In this document: positions 7,410 through 16,697 of the stretch, one piece after another
Position numbering within the stretch: the stretch's first letter is position 1
Layout of the letters: each line of letters begins with the position of its first letter
Origin: Korobacter sp036501185
GTDB taxonomy: Bacteria > Acidobacteriota > Terriglobia > Terriglobales > Acidobacteriaceae
Reading direction: 5' to 3'
DNA length: 64,000 nt
NCBI GenBank assembly: GCA_036501185.1
Contig: DASYAU010000168.1
Location: 7,824 to 71,823 of the forward strand
Made by a program: the position numbers and the translations under genes
Notes under the pieces: model-generated
Database searches by the model: none
The model's input: the letters and a program-made list of their open reading frames with translations, nothing else
Told to the model about the DNA's origin: nothing

Positions 7410-8872
7410 AGACTTTCCTGCTTCGGCTTGCGCAGATCAATGAACCGGTGGGCCAGCTTCAGTTCTTTCGGATAGCCGTAAACCCCAAGCCGATAACGCC
7501 ACGCGCTTAGCGCCTTCAGCAGACCGCGGCTCCAGCGTGGCGCGCGGATGTCCTGCACGGTTGGCCAACGCGAAGTGACTACAGTTTCGAAATTCTCGAT
7601 GAGCTTCTTCGTGCCTCGCTTCAACCATGGGGTATTCGGGTCAATGCGGAGTGTGAAATCCATCCAGCGCTTTGTGGCCCACTCGTCCGGAGAAGTAGGG
7701 AACGTGATCTTGTCGTCGACGTCGCCATACATCGCCCCGCGCTGGGGCACGGGCGTGTAGTGGTACATGATGATCTCCGAAGCCGGGTCCAGCTGCTTGA
7801 TCGTGCGGATGAAACTAAGCGTTTCCCGCGTGTCGCGTTCGGGGTCGCGTGGATTGCCGATGACGAACGAGAATTCGGGGATGATCCCGTGTTGGCGCAT
7901 GCGGCGCGCCACGGTGAGCGTTTGCTCCGTGGTGATGCCCTTCTGCATTTCTTTGAGGGCCCAGTCCGAACCGGATTCCGCGCCGAAGAAAATCATCGCG
8001 CATCCGGCACGCCGGATCGCGTCCAGCGTCTTGTCCGAATAACGCGACATCACATCCACGCGCGCTTCGCACCACCAACGCATGTTGAGGGGCACCATGC
8101 GCTCGGCGAGTTCCAGCGCATGATCTTCGCGCATGAAAAAATTCATGTCGTAAAACTGCACGGAGTCCGCGCCGTACTCTTTCTTGAGGTGCTGAAGGAT
8201 TGCAGCCGTGCGCTCGGGGCTCTCCATCAACTCGCGATTGCCGTATGCTGCATGTACGCCGCAGAAGCTGCAGCGGAACGGGCATCCGATGCTGGCATGG
8301 TGCGCCGCCGTCCTCTTTCCAAAGAACGATGGCCTCAGGTAGCGCGCCACTGGAAGGCGATGGAACGGGCTCCACGGAAACGCGTCGGGGCCTTTCATCG
8401 GGCGTTCAGGATTATGGCGGTGGATCCCGAAAACTTTGTCTTTGAACGAAAGCCCTAGTACACCCGCGGGATCACGCAATCCGCGCAGCACCTCCAGGAG
8501 TTGCAATAACGTTTCTTCACCCTGGCCGCGCACCGCGTAATCCACATACTTGGCATTGAGCGTGGCATCGGCGTATATCGACGGAAAATAGCCACCCCAT
8601 ACGATCGGCACGTCGGGACGCGCAGCCCGGATGGCTTGCGATGTCTCCATCGCGGCCGCCATTTGCGGGCCGGGCATCACGGTAACGCCCAGCATCTCTA
8701 CGTTGCGCGCGTCGATAAGATCGAGAATCGTTCGCGTGGGATCGTCGTCCACGTTGCCGTCGACGATCTGGTAATCTTCGCGGCCTTCGAGCACTGCGGC
8801 GAGCGCAAGCACTGAGAGCGGCAGGCGACGGTTCCTCGGACGCGTTGCGCGCGGATTGAAAAGTACAATCAC
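7406..8872 (-). CDS. B12-binding-domain radical SAM protein
   Basis: A 488-residue member of the cobalamin-binding radical SAM family. Residues 1-130 are a Rossmann-like B12-binding domain (GVTVMPGPQ, IVWGGYFPSI, YAVRGQGEETL). The radical SAM motif has cysteines at 197, 201 and 204 (GCPFRCSFCGVH), and a later segment GAESGSDWALKEM is typical of the family. The GTG at 8872 overlaps the upstream stop as GTGA, so it is co-translated; longer in-frame readings would lie inside the upstream gene. The end overlaps the methyltransferase-amidohydrolase by four bases. B12-radical SAM enzymes methylate or rearrange unactivated carbons; the substrate here is unknown. Confidence 0.9.
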   Translation of the reverse strand: MIVLFNPRATRPRNRRLPLSVLALAAVLEGREDYQIVDGNVDDDPTRTILDLIDARNVEMLGVTVMPGPQMAAAMETSQAIRAARPDVPIVWGGYFPSIYADATLNAKYVDYAVRGQGEETLLQLLEVLRGLRDPAGVLGLSFKDKVFGIHRHNPERPMKGPDAFPWSPFHRLPVARYLRPSFFGKRTAAHHASIGCPFRCSFCGVHAAYGNRELMESPERTAAILQHLKKEYGADSVQFYDMNFFMREDHALELAERMVPLNMRWWCEARVDVMSRYSDKTLDAIRRAGCAMIFFGAESGSDWALKEMQKGITTEQTLTVARRMRQHGIIPEFSFVIGNPRDPERDTRETLSFIRTIKQLDPASEIIMYHYTPVPQRGAMYGDVDDKITFPTSPDEWATKRWMDFTLRIDPNTPWLKRGTKKLIENFETVVTSRWPTVQDIRAPRWSRGLLKALSAWRYRLGVYGYPKELKLAHRFIDLRKPKQESL

Positions 8873-9873
8873 CTCTCCACCTCGGCGAAATAGATTCGAA
8901 AACGGGAAGGCTCGCGACGGCGGCGCAGCCTCGCAATCACTGGACGCAATTGCCATTTCAGCCCGTAGTTCGGCGTTACAGATTGCCAGCGCAACCCGAA
9001 CTCGTCTTCCAATGCATGGAGACAATCATCGGTAACGAACTCCTGGGCTGGAATCGTGTCGGAAGCGGTGCCGTGCTTGCGTTGAAAGTGTTCGCGTCGC
9101 TCTGCGAGCATGGCGCGGCCGTGTCTCGCGTGGCTATACCACGGGGTATCGGCAATTACGGCGACGCCCGGGCGCCGCAGGCAGCGCAGCGCTTCACGCA
9201 AAGTCTCGGAATAGTTTTCCGAGTAGTGGAACGACGCGTTGAAGATCACGAGATCGAACTGGCCTGGATGAAATGGGAGCCGATCCATCTCGGCGCGGAA
9301 ACGCGGAAAAAGATGCGGTAACCGGCTGTGATAGTGTTGCGCCGCGGCCAGCCCATCGAAGTCGTTAGTCAGCAAATCGACCGCAACCGGGCGATGACCG
9401 AGTAATGCCAGCCGATAGCTGAGCCATCCATTGCCCGCGCCCAGATCGAGAACATCCATGGTGCTGCCGAGCTTCTGTTTGAAGCGAGGAAGAAGTTCTT
9501 CCCTCAGGCATGCGAAAGTCTTGCTGCGGATCGCCCATTGTTCGCGGTTGTTACCGGTAAGGTCGCGATCGGGCAAGGAAAGGTAGAAACCGGGATTTCG
9601 GCTGCCGCGACCTTCCGCAGACCGAATGGCCTCGTAATCCCTGATGAACTGCCCAAAATACCTCGCCCGCTCCGGCAGCAGTGCATCCCAGATCCCGCCC
9701 GTGGCCGCGATCTGCAACGGGCAATTCGCGCATACCAGCCGGTCATTTTCTCGTGCTGACGAGTGTGGTACTTGGCCGAGGTCGCCGCCGCAGCGCAAAC
9801 ATTGCAACGAGAGTTCGCTGCTCTTTACCCGGCTCGACTGTTTGTTGAAAACCCCTCGTCCGGTTGCGCTCAT
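8869..9873 (-). CDS. Class I SAM methyltransferase with N-terminal zinc-ribbon
   Basis: A 334-residue protein. Near the N terminus two CxxC pairs (CLRC at 25-28, CANC at 48-51) form a probable zinc ribbon, as in Trm112-like or rRNA guanine methyltransferase-like proteins. The methyltransferase core begins with VLDLGAGNGWLSYRL (about 141-155), followed by PVAVDL and DLVIFNASFHYSEN. The ATG at 9873 overlaps the upstream stop as ATGA. Position in the B12-radical SAM operon suggests a small-molecule or peptide methyltransferase, not rRNA modification, but this is inference. Confidence 0.8.
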   Translation of the reverse strand: MSATGRGVFNKQSSRVKSSELSLQCLRCGGDLGQVPHSSARENDRLVCANCPLQIAATGGIWDALLPERARYFGQFIRDYEAIRSAEGRGSRNPGFYLSLPDRDLTGNNREQWAIRSKTFACLREELLPRFKQKLGSTMDVLDLGAGNGWLSYRLALLGHRPVAVDLLTNDFDGLAAAQHYHSRLPHLFPRFRAEMDRLPFHPGQFDLVIFNASFHYSENYSETLREALRCLRRPGVAVIADTPWYSHARHGRAMLAERREHFQRKHGTASDTIPAQEFVTDDCLHALEDEFGLRWQSVTPNYGLKWQLRPVIARLRRRREPSRFRIYFAEVER

Positions 9874-10688
9874 TCGCCGCACCTCCGGAAGACCACCAGT
9901 ATGTGGTCGCCTAACACGCGGAGCCCCGGCCAATTCCGCAGGCGCGCATCAACTCTCTCCAAGGTGCGGAACGCAGAGGGATGCCTGTGCGCCCACCCTT
10001 CCATGTACGACGGCGGAATCGCAAAGCCAATCGCGATAATGTGCTCTAACTGGAACCAAGGACCGAATATCTGTTTCATCTCACGCGCCGTCGGATAGTG
10101 CACGTCAACGCCAATGCCGTCGATCTGTGCACGATCGCGACCACGGGCGCGGCGCATGGCTTTCGTCCAGTGCCCGCGAAAGGCGAACAGCAGCATCTCC
10201 CACAAGCAGTAACGCGAGCAAAGGCACAGCAGCAGCGATCCGCCAGGGCGCACGAGATGCGCGAGTTGGTCGGCAACATCTCTGAGATCGGAAACACAAT
10301 TCAGCCCACCGAAGTTGGAGAAGACGCCGTCGAACGGCCCTCGAAACGCCAGTTCAGAAATGCGCTCAGTGCTAAGGACGTGAAATGAAACCGGCGATGA
10401 CGATTGTTGTTCGAGCTTGCGTCGAGCGACCTCAATCATCCGCGGCGAAATGTCGCACGCTACTACGGCGACTTCATGCTCCGCGAGATGCAGGGCATCT
10501 TCGCCAGTTCCGCAGTTCAACTCCAGCACACGTTCTCCGGCATGGAAGACGCGGTCCATGACCTGCCACACGGCGTTGCGCTGGGCACGCCCGATGAGCG
10601 ATTCGGTGAACACTTCGTCGTAGTGCTCGGCAATCTTGTCGAACGCGGCAGTCGATATGGGGGCGGCGACCAGATGTGGGCTACTCAT
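9870..10688 (-). CDS. Class I SAM methyltransferase
   Basis: A 272-residue methyltransferase (methyltransferase-11/25 type). It opens with AFDKIAEHYDEVF, then VLELNCGTGEDALHLA (motif I, about 54-69), ACDISPRMIEVAR and VFSNFGGLNCV. Asn replaces the more usual Gly in ELNCGTG, which is common in this subgroup. The ATG at 10688 overlaps the upstream radical SAM stop by eight bases and is preferred over longer starts, which would read through that gene. The C-terminal region (LEHIIAIGFAIPPSYMEGW) probably shapes the acceptor pocket. Substrate unknown. Confidence 0.85.
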   Translation of the reverse strand: MSSPHLVAAPISTAAFDKIAEHYDEVFTESLIGRAQRNAVWQVMDRVFHAGERVLELNCGTGEDALHLAEHEVAVVACDISPRMIEVARRKLEQQSSSPVSFHVLSTERISELAFRGPFDGVFSNFGGLNCVSDLRDVADQLAHLVRPGGSLLLCLCSRYCLWEMLLFAFRGHWTKAMRRARGRDRAQIDGIGVDVHYPTAREMKQIFGPWFQLEHIIAIGFAIPPSYMEGWAHRHPSAFRTLERVDARLRNWPGLRVLGDHILVVFRRCGE

Positions 10689-12063
10689 GCGAGTCGGCTC
10701 CGGCGGACGCTTGCAATGCATGTCGATGTTCAGCCACCCGTTGCCGAAGCACCGCGGCCGTGGCCACGTCGTGCGTCGACGCCAATGCAACTTCGTCCCG
10801 CAGGAGCTGGTCGGCGTGCTGGTAGTACGCTCGTGGACGTCGTCCCCGAAGTTCAAGTTCGCGGTCCGAGCTCTGCGCCCACGGTTGCAGCTGCACGAGC
10901 CGGTCCTTCACCTGCTCGAAGTAAGGCGTTCCTTTGATCGGGTAAGAGACGGTGGTGAGAAACACATCGGGCTTCGCACGCTTCACGTGCTCGATCGTCG
11001 CTTCCACGTCGGCGATTTCCTCGCCTTCATATCCCCACATGAGGAACATGCCGCTCTGGATTCCGCGCGCGCGGCAAAGCTCGGTCGCCTGGTGGACTTG
11101 TTCTACCCGTACTCCCCGGTCCATGCGATCGAGAATGCGTTGCGAGCCACTCTCCGAGCCAATCCAGATGCGAAAACAACCAAGCTCTGCGAGCAGGTCG
11201 GCCATTTCCGCGTTGAAGCGGTCGGCGCGAGTGATGCATTCAAAAGGAATCCGTAATCCCCGCCGCCGCATTTCTCCGGCGTATTCCCTGATCCATCCGT
11301 GATTGATTGTGAAGACGTCGTCGGCCACCCACACCATGTCGGGGGAGTAAGTGATCAACAGCCATTCCACTTCATCCACAACCAGCTTTGGGTTGCGCCG
11401 TCTATGGGTCTGCCCGTACACAGCGTGGCTGCACCAGCGGCATTTGAATGGACACCCGCGCGCAGTGATGAACGAAACCGATCCTTGGCCGTGCGCTTTT
11501 CGCCAGGTGTCCACATATCGCGGAATGTCGATGGCCACGCGACTCGGCCACGGCTGCAGATCCAGATTCGCAATTTGTGCTCGCGGCGCCGTCTGTTGCA
11601 GGTTGCCGTGCTCATCGAGAAAGGCGAGTCCGGAAATCTTTGCCACCTGGTCTTGGGCTTTCGCTTCCAGTGCGGTGAGCAGCTCCTCCATGGTGAGCTC
11701 GCCCTCACCCATCACCACGAAGTCTGCGCCGGCCTGCAAGTATTCCGACGCGTATGCGCCCGGCTCGGGTCCACCGACTACTGTTCGCCACCCAGCTTCT
11801 TTCGCCACACGCAAGATTTCCACTACGTTCTTGCGGGTCATGAGGTTCGCATAAATGCCCAGGATGCCCGGTGTTTCGCTGCGCAAGTGACGGAACAGCT
11901 CTTCGCGAGTCGAGAATGTGCTGTCGAACACATCCACCGCGAATCCCTTCGCGCGGAGGTGCGAGCAGAGATACAGGATCCCGAGGGGAGGATACGGCTT
12001 CAAAATCTGCATCTCCTTCGGGTCTTCGTACATGAAATATCCGTGCGTGAGCAGGAGCGGCAT
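10681..12063 (-). CDS. B12-binding-domain radical SAM protein
   Basis: A 460-residue protein with an N-terminal B12-binding domain (PYPPLGILYLCSHLRAKG, VVGGPEPGAYASEYL, VVMGEGELTMEELL) and a radical SAM core with cysteines 204, 208 and 211 (GCPFKCRWCSH). Typical later motifs include WVADDVFTINHGW and IGSESGSQRILDRMDRG. ATG at 12063 directly follows the stop of the upstream gene, with GAGGGAGG in front. Its first 30 residues closely parallel those of the upstream gene (LLTHGYFMYEDPK against LLTHSYHLYYDPK), so the two are duplicates. Function unknown. Confidence 0.9.
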   Translation of the reverse strand: MPLLLTHGYFMYEDPKEMQILKPYPPLGILYLCSHLRAKGFAVDVFDSTFSTREELFRHLRSETPGILGIYANLMTRKNVVEILRVAKEAGWRTVVGGPEPGAYASEYLQAGADFVVMGEGELTMEELLTALEAKAQDQVAKISGLAFLDEHGNLQQTAPRAQIANLDLQPWPSRVAIDIPRYVDTWRKAHGQGSVSFITARGCPFKCRWCSHAVYGQTHRRRNPKLVVDEVEWLLITYSPDMVWVADDVFTINHGWIREYAGEMRRRGLRIPFECITRADRFNAEMADLLAELGCFRIWIGSESGSQRILDRMDRGVRVEQVHQATELCRARGIQSGMFLMWGYEGEEIADVEATIEHVKRAKPDVFLTTVSYPIKGTPYFEQVKDRLVQLQPWAQSSDRELELRGRRPRAYYQHADQLLRDEVALASTHDVATAAVLRQRVAEHRHALQASAGADSHE

Positions 12064-13554
12064 TCAGGCCTCCCTCGCGCCGGCGGATAAGCCCGGAATC
12101 TGCAAAAGCTGCGCGCCACGTTTCAGCGCGGATAACGGTTGCAACTCGGTCGGGCGTGCGTTGCGCGAGGTCAGCTCCATCTCCGCGACTCGCGACCACA
12201 GGCCCGCGATTCGTGCACGCGCTTCCGGTTTCATGCCGCGCCACGCATCCACCTCGGCATGCAACGCGTCCCGCAATGCGTGATAGAACTCGCTCTTGTA
12301 AGCCGCGGTGAATGTCGCACAAAGGTCGTCGCTATCCTGCCAGTTCCGCTTGGCTCCGAGTTGGTGCTGCACTCGTTCGTAGAAGCGCGTGTTCGGCAAT
12401 GGATACGAGACGGAAACGCCGATATCGTCAGGTCGGGTTTCACGGACCAAGTCAATCGTCTGTTGGATTTCCGGCCAACGCTCTCCCGGATAGCCGAATT
12501 GCAGGAAGTAGCAGGCGCGAATACCGAAATTCGCGAGCGTGCGGCGCGCTTCCGCGACCTTCTCTACTTTGAGCCCTTTGTCCATCGCGTCGAGCACCTT
12601 CTGCGATCCGGACTCAGCGCCCAGCCACACCTCCGCGCACCCGGCGCGCCGAAGGGAATCGACTGTCTCGCGCGTCATGAGATCGGCGCGCGACTGTATT
12701 TTGAATGGCACGCGCTCTCCGCGCCGCTCCATCTCCTCAGCGAGTTCCCGTGCCCAGCGATGATCGAGTGCGAAGACATCGTCCCCGAACCAAACATGTT
12801 CGGCACCGAACCGGTTCTTCAATTCGCACAACTCTTGCGCGACTAGTGCAGCCGAACGCACGTGGAAGCGATCGCCGGAAATCGGCTTGGCGCACCAGTT
12901 GCAGCGGTACGGGCATCCGCGGCTGGCGACGGCATTCACCGAAAAGAAGCCATGCGCAGATTTCCACGCTCGGCGATAAAGATCGAGATCGATGAGGTCT
13001 CGGGCGGGCGCGGGAATTGCAGTCCACTGCGCCCACTCGGACTTCGCAGGACGATGAATCACCCGTCCACGCTCGTCGAAATACGAAAGTCCGGTGAGTT
13101 CAGGCACCGGTTTCCCTAGGAGCAAAGCGGAAACCAGTTCCCCTAATCGCAGCTCCGATTCTCCGTGCATTACGTAGCGAGCACCAGCCTGCAAATAGAG
13201 CAATGCCTGGTCCGACGCGTCGGAGCCGTGAACGATCACGGTGGCCCCAATCTTCACTGCTTCGCGAATCATTTCAAATGCCACTTCGCGCATTCGGAGC
13301 AGGCACATCTTCGAGAGGAAATTGAAATCGTCTTCGTAGATCACCACGATCGCGGGCCGGTGTTCGCGCAGCGCCTCAGGAAATCCAGCCGAAGGATCGA
13401 GCAGCATGGTGTCGAACACGGCCACAGACACACTGCGCTCCCGCAGCACTGCCGCGGCGTAGAGCGTCCCCAGTGGCGGGTATGGCTGCATCTTCCGCAC
13501 TTGCTTTGGGTCGTAATAGAGATGATAGGAATGGGTCAGCAATACGTCAGCCAC
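12064..13554 (-). CDS. B12-binding-domain radical SAM protein
   Basis: A 496-residue protein. The B12-binding domain covers about residues 1-150 (MQPYPPLGTLYAAAVLRE, IVHGSDASDQALLYLQAGARYVMHGESELRL). The radical SAM motif has cysteines at 214, 218 and 221 (GCPYRCNWCAK), followed by WFGDDVFALDHRWA and LGAESGSQKVLDAMDKG. The GTG start at 13554 is supported by GAGGTG a few bases upstream. It abuts the next gene without a gap. Its closest visible relative is the neighbour at 10681-12063. Substrate unknown. Confidence 0.9.
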   Translation of the reverse strand: MADVLLTHSYHLYYDPKQVRKMQPYPPLGTLYAAAVLRERSVSVAVFDTMLLDPSAGFPEALREHRPAIVVIYEDDFNFLSKMCLLRMREVAFEMIREAVKIGATVIVHGSDASDQALLYLQAGARYVMHGESELRLGELVSALLLGKPVPELTGLSYFDERGRVIHRPAKSEWAQWTAIPAPARDLIDLDLYRRAWKSAHGFFSVNAVASRGCPYRCNWCAKPISGDRFHVRSAALVAQELCELKNRFGAEHVWFGDDVFALDHRWARELAEEMERRGERVPFKIQSRADLMTRETVDSLRRAGCAEVWLGAESGSQKVLDAMDKGLKVEKVAEARRTLANFGIRACYFLQFGYPGERWPEIQQTIDLVRETRPDDIGVSVSYPLPNTRFYERVQHQLGAKRNWQDSDDLCATFTAAYKSEFYHALRDALHAEVDAWRGMKPEARARIAGLWSRVAEMELTSRNARPTELQPLSALKRGAQLLQIPGLSAGAREA

Positions 13555-13562
13555 GCGTCACC

Positions 13563-15068
13563 TCAGTTGCAAACAGCTACTGTCTGTTGCGGCAAACGTT
13601 CACCAGTTACGAGCGAGCGCCGTTCGGTCCAACCACCGGTGGTGCGCGCCAGCCACAGTTCCCATGGAAACGAAAATTTGCTCTTGCGAATGCGCCATCG
13701 CACAGGGTCCCGAACAATGCGGCGAACCGCGCGCGCACCCAACGTCCACTTGGATTTGCTTTTCCGCAGGTCACTGTTGAGCAGGAAAAATGACAACATC
13801 CGCTGCAGTCGGGCGAGGTCACGCCCCTGCAGCCACGGCAACACATTCGTTCCGAGCGGAAGCTGGGCCCACTCCAACAGCGATTGCGGCTCGCGCACTC
13901 CCATCTCTCGCAACTGCGGCCAAATGGGGATTCCCGGATATGGCGTGAAAACATTTGGGGAGAAACTCACACTCGAAAATTCGCGGGCAATCTCTCCCAT
14001 CGTGCGGAGCGTCTGCGTGCGGTCTTCCTCCGTCTCGCCCGGATAACCGAAGATCAGGTTGAACGTGACGCGAATACCTGCGTTGTGCGCCTTGCGCGCT
14101 GTTTCATGCACCTCGTTCATGTGCTGATGGCGTTTGTTCATCGCTTTCAGTACCGCTTCCGAAGTGGACTCCGTGCCGAAACCCATGTGCGTCACGCCAC
14201 TGCGGCGGAGCATCAGAACTTCGTCGTCACTCATGCGCGAAAGGAAGTCCGTGGAAGCCTGGAAAGTCCAGCGGAACTGCACGCCGGAATCGCAGATGCC
14301 CTTGGCGATTGCGATTGCGCGTCGAAGATCGACGGGAAAATTCGAATCCAGCAGCGCGATCTCAGCAATGCGGTAGCGTGCCGCGAGGCTCGTCATTTCC
14401 TCGACCACGCGCGTTGCGGACAAGGAATGAAACCGCCGCTTATAAAAAACCGTGTCTGTGCAGTAATTGCATGCATACGGGCAGCCGACGCTGGTCGCGT
14501 ATGCCAAAGTGCGTTCCCCACAAACGCGTTCGTACGCGTCGAAATCCACCAGCTCGTACGCGGGGACGGGTAATTCGTCGAGCGACTGGATGCGACGCTC
14601 AACGTTGTGCTCGATCTTGCCGTCGGGCTTCCATGAAAGCCCAGCAATGAACTGTCCATTGCGTTCGACACTCAGCGCCTCGACGAGCTCGAGGAACGAC
14701 GCATCTCCCTGCCGGCGAACTACGTAATCCACGTAAGGTTCCGCGAGAGTTTGGTCGGTGGTAAGTGTGGGATGCCATCCGCCGAACACGACCGGCATTG
14801 TTGGACGGAGCTTCTTGGCTAGTTTCGCTGCCTCGATCGCGCCATAGATCATTGGCCCGGTCAGTGCCGAAATTCCCAGGCACAGCGCATCCCCAATTTC
14901 TTTCTCTATTCTTTGCCGATAATCGGGAGCGATGGCGGCATCGATCACCACCACTGTGTAGTCGTGGGTGCGCAACGTCGCCGCCAGGGAAAGCAGGCAA
15001 GTTGGCGCACTGAGCGGCGGCCCTTCATACGCTGGATAGAACAGTACGACTTTACCGCGGCTCAGCAT
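13563..15068 (-). CDS. B12-binding-domain radical SAM protein (501 residues)
   Basis: A cobalamin-type radical SAM protein. Residues 1-140 show the Rossmann-like domain (LCLGISALTGPMIYGAIEAA, VVFGGWHPTLTTDQTLAEPYVDYVV). The core cysteines are 196, 200 and 203 (GCPYACNYCTD), followed by EIALLDSNFPVDLRRA and GFGTESTSEAVLKAMNK. It has the same length as the gene upstream and shares long stretches with it (GGWHP, DFDAYERVCG), so the pair arose by duplication. ATG at 15068 overlaps the upstream stop by seven bases. GGWHP-containing members often act on small or lipid substrates; here it is unknown. Confidence 0.9.
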   Translation of the reverse strand: MLSRGKVVLFYPAYEGPPLSAPTCLLSLAATLRTHDYTVVVIDAAIAPDYRQRIEKEIGDALCLGISALTGPMIYGAIEAAKLAKKLRPTMPVVFGGWHPTLTTDQTLAEPYVDYVVRRQGDASFLELVEALSVERNGQFIAGLSWKPDGKIEHNVERRIQSLDELPVPAYELVDFDAYERVCGERTLAYATSVGCPYACNYCTDTVFYKRRFHSLSATRVVEEMTSLAARYRIAEIALLDSNFPVDLRRAIAIAKGICDSGVQFRWTFQASTDFLSRMSDDEVLMLRRSGVTHMGFGTESTSEAVLKAMNKRHQHMNEVHETARKAHNAGIRVTFNLIFGYPGETEEDRTQTLRTMGEIAREFSSVSFSPNVFTPYPGIPIWPQLREMGVREPQSLLEWAQLPLGTNVLPWLQGRDLARLQRMLSFFLLNSDLRKSKSKWTLGARAVRRIVRDPVRWRIRKSKFSFPWELWLARTTGGWTERRSLVTGERLPQQTVAVCN

Positions 15069-16567
15069 GCCGCCTCCGCCGTGGCCGTGGTCTGAATCCG
15101 CTTGGCGTCAACTGCTGGTTTCATCGCCATGCGTCGTTTCAGCTTTTCATTCAGCCAAAGCTCGAACGGAGCAGCATAAAAGTCGTTGCGCAGGCGCCAG
15201 CGCGCGGGAATCGAAATGCTCTTTTGCGCGATTCGCGTGAGGCTGTTCCGCCGTTGTGCCGCAATCGGAATGCGATCGAACGCGATGCGAAGGTAGTCGC
15301 GCATCACCTGCAGCCGCCGATGTTCTTTCCCCTTCAACCAAGGCAGCTCTGTGTAACGAGGGAAAAAATCGGCCCACCCTTCAAAACTGGTCGGAACATC
15401 TATGCCGATCTCTTGCGCCTTTTGCATCACCGGCGCGCCCGGATACGGTGTGAAGATGTTCGTCCAGAATTCCGCGCCTGGGTAGCGCGTGCACATGTCG
15501 AGAATGAAACGAACTGTCTCCCGTCGCTCCGGCGCCCCTTCGCCTGGAAATGCGAAGATGATGTTGAACGATGGCCGAATGCCCGCTGCGAGGCAGCGCG
15601 CCGCACTTTCGTATATCGAGCCGAAATCCTGGAAGTCTTTGTTCATCGCCTCGAGGATCTTCGCCGAGCCCGACTCGGCGCCTTGGCAAATCTGCTGAAG
15701 CCCGGCGCGATGCAACATCTTCAAATCGTCGGGCGAGAGTCGCGCCACCAGGTTGGTCGTTGCCTGGATGCTCCACTTGAAGTTCGCGCCGGCGCGTACC
15801 AGTCCTTCGCCGATCCGCCGCGCGCGATCGAGGTCCACAAGGAAGTTGTCGTCTACCACCCACAGCATTTCGAGGTTGTAACGACGGGTGAGGTCAACTG
15901 TCTCCTCTACGAATCGCTCAGCCGGCAGGGCATTCCATTTACGTCCGTATACTCCCGCGTTGGTGCAGTACGCGCAGTTAAACGGACAGGCAAGACTCGA
16001 GGTGTACATCGCCCAACGGCGACCGCACACCCGCTCGTAGGCGTCGAAGTCGGCGAGGTGATAGGCCTTCTGCGGGAGATCCGCCAGCGGCCGCAACGGA
16101 CGCTCCTGCGTGAAAACCAGCTTCCCATCGCGCTTAAAGCCGATTCCCGGAATCAGGTCCATCGCCGAACCACTCTGCAGGTGCTGGACTACATCGAGCA
16201 TCGCCTCTTCGCCCTGTCCGCGCACAACAATATCCACGTAGGGGGCAGCCAGCGTTTGCGATGGCAGGAGTGACGGATGCCATCCTCCAAGAATGATGGG
16301 AAACTCGGGGTTCCGCTCCTTGATCGCTTTGGCGATCGCCACCGTCTCGCGGATCATCGGCCCTGTGACCAGTGAAATACCAAGGCAGATCGCGTCGCGT
16401 ACTTCTTCGAGTACTCGTTGCTGGAAGTTCGGCGTGATCGTCGAATCGATCAGCACCACTTCATACCCCGCATTCAACAAGGGTGTCGCCACCGCGAGGA
16501 TTCCAAGCGGCGCCGTTGCCTCGGTACTTGCAAAGGATGGAAAAAAGAAGACGACTTTGTTCGACAT
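15062..16567 (-). CDS. B12-binding-domain radical SAM protein (501 residues), first gene of the minus-strand operon
   Basis: A 501-residue B12-radical SAM protein with the B12-binding domain at 1-140 (ICLGISLVTGPMIRETVAIAKAI, ILGGWHPSLLPSQTLAAPYVDIVV) and cysteines 194, 198 and 201 (ACPFNCAYCTN). Later motifs are MLWVVDDNFLVDLDRARR and CQGAESGSAKILEAMNKD. The ATG at 16567 is preferred over an in-frame upstream start because it aligns with the paralogue's start and follows GGGGAG, though the spacing is short. It is the first gene of the leftward transcript, separated by 130 bases from the divergent HPr-kinase-like gene. Confidence 0.9.
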   Translation of the reverse strand: MSNKVVFFFPSFASTEATAPLGILAVATPLLNAGYEVVLIDSTITPNFQQRVLEEVRDAICLGISLVTGPMIRETVAIAKAIKERNPEFPIILGGWHPSLLPSQTLAAPYVDIVVRGQGEEAMLDVVQHLQSGSAMDLIPGIGFKRDGKLVFTQERPLRPLADLPQKAYHLADFDAYERVCGRRWAMYTSSLACPFNCAYCTNAGVYGRKWNALPAERFVEETVDLTRRYNLEMLWVVDDNFLVDLDRARRIGEGLVRAGANFKWSIQATTNLVARLSPDDLKMLHRAGLQQICQGAESGSAKILEAMNKDFQDFGSIYESAARCLAAGIRPSFNIIFAFPGEGAPERRETVRFILDMCTRYPGAEFWTNIFTPYPGAPVMQKAQEIGIDVPTSFEGWADFFPRYTELPWLKGKEHRRLQVMRDYLRIAFDRIPIAAQRRNSLTRIAQKSISIPARWRLRNDFYAAPFELWLNEKLKRRMAMKPAVDAKRIQTTATAEAAC

Positions 16568-16588
16568 GCTCCCCGATCCGATGTCGGG

Positions 16589-16619
16589 ACTATAGGAGCC
16601 GCTCACATCTCCGTTGTCA
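16589..16619 (-). promoter_or_regulatory. Possible leftward promoter of the radical SAM operon
   Basis: On the minus strand a TATAGT hexamer (16594-16589) lies 19 bases downstream of TGACAA (16619-16614). Both resemble sigma-70 elements, and the implied leader before the ATG at 16567 is about 15-20 bases. The spacing is longer than ideal, so this is a weak call. Confidence 0.25.
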
Positions 16620-16697
16620 CGAGGTTGTGAATGAATTGTCAGACTTTCGTAGAGTGGCCTTTCGTCTCGCAAAGGTGCGGTAGTTTGGTCATGCGCG

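Noticed and set aside
16568..16697. Possible RiPP precursor peptide in the divergent region of the radical SAM operon
   Set aside because: Only short frames without a leader-like, ribosome-site-supported coding pattern; no candidate core peptide was found here or in the other gaps of the operon.
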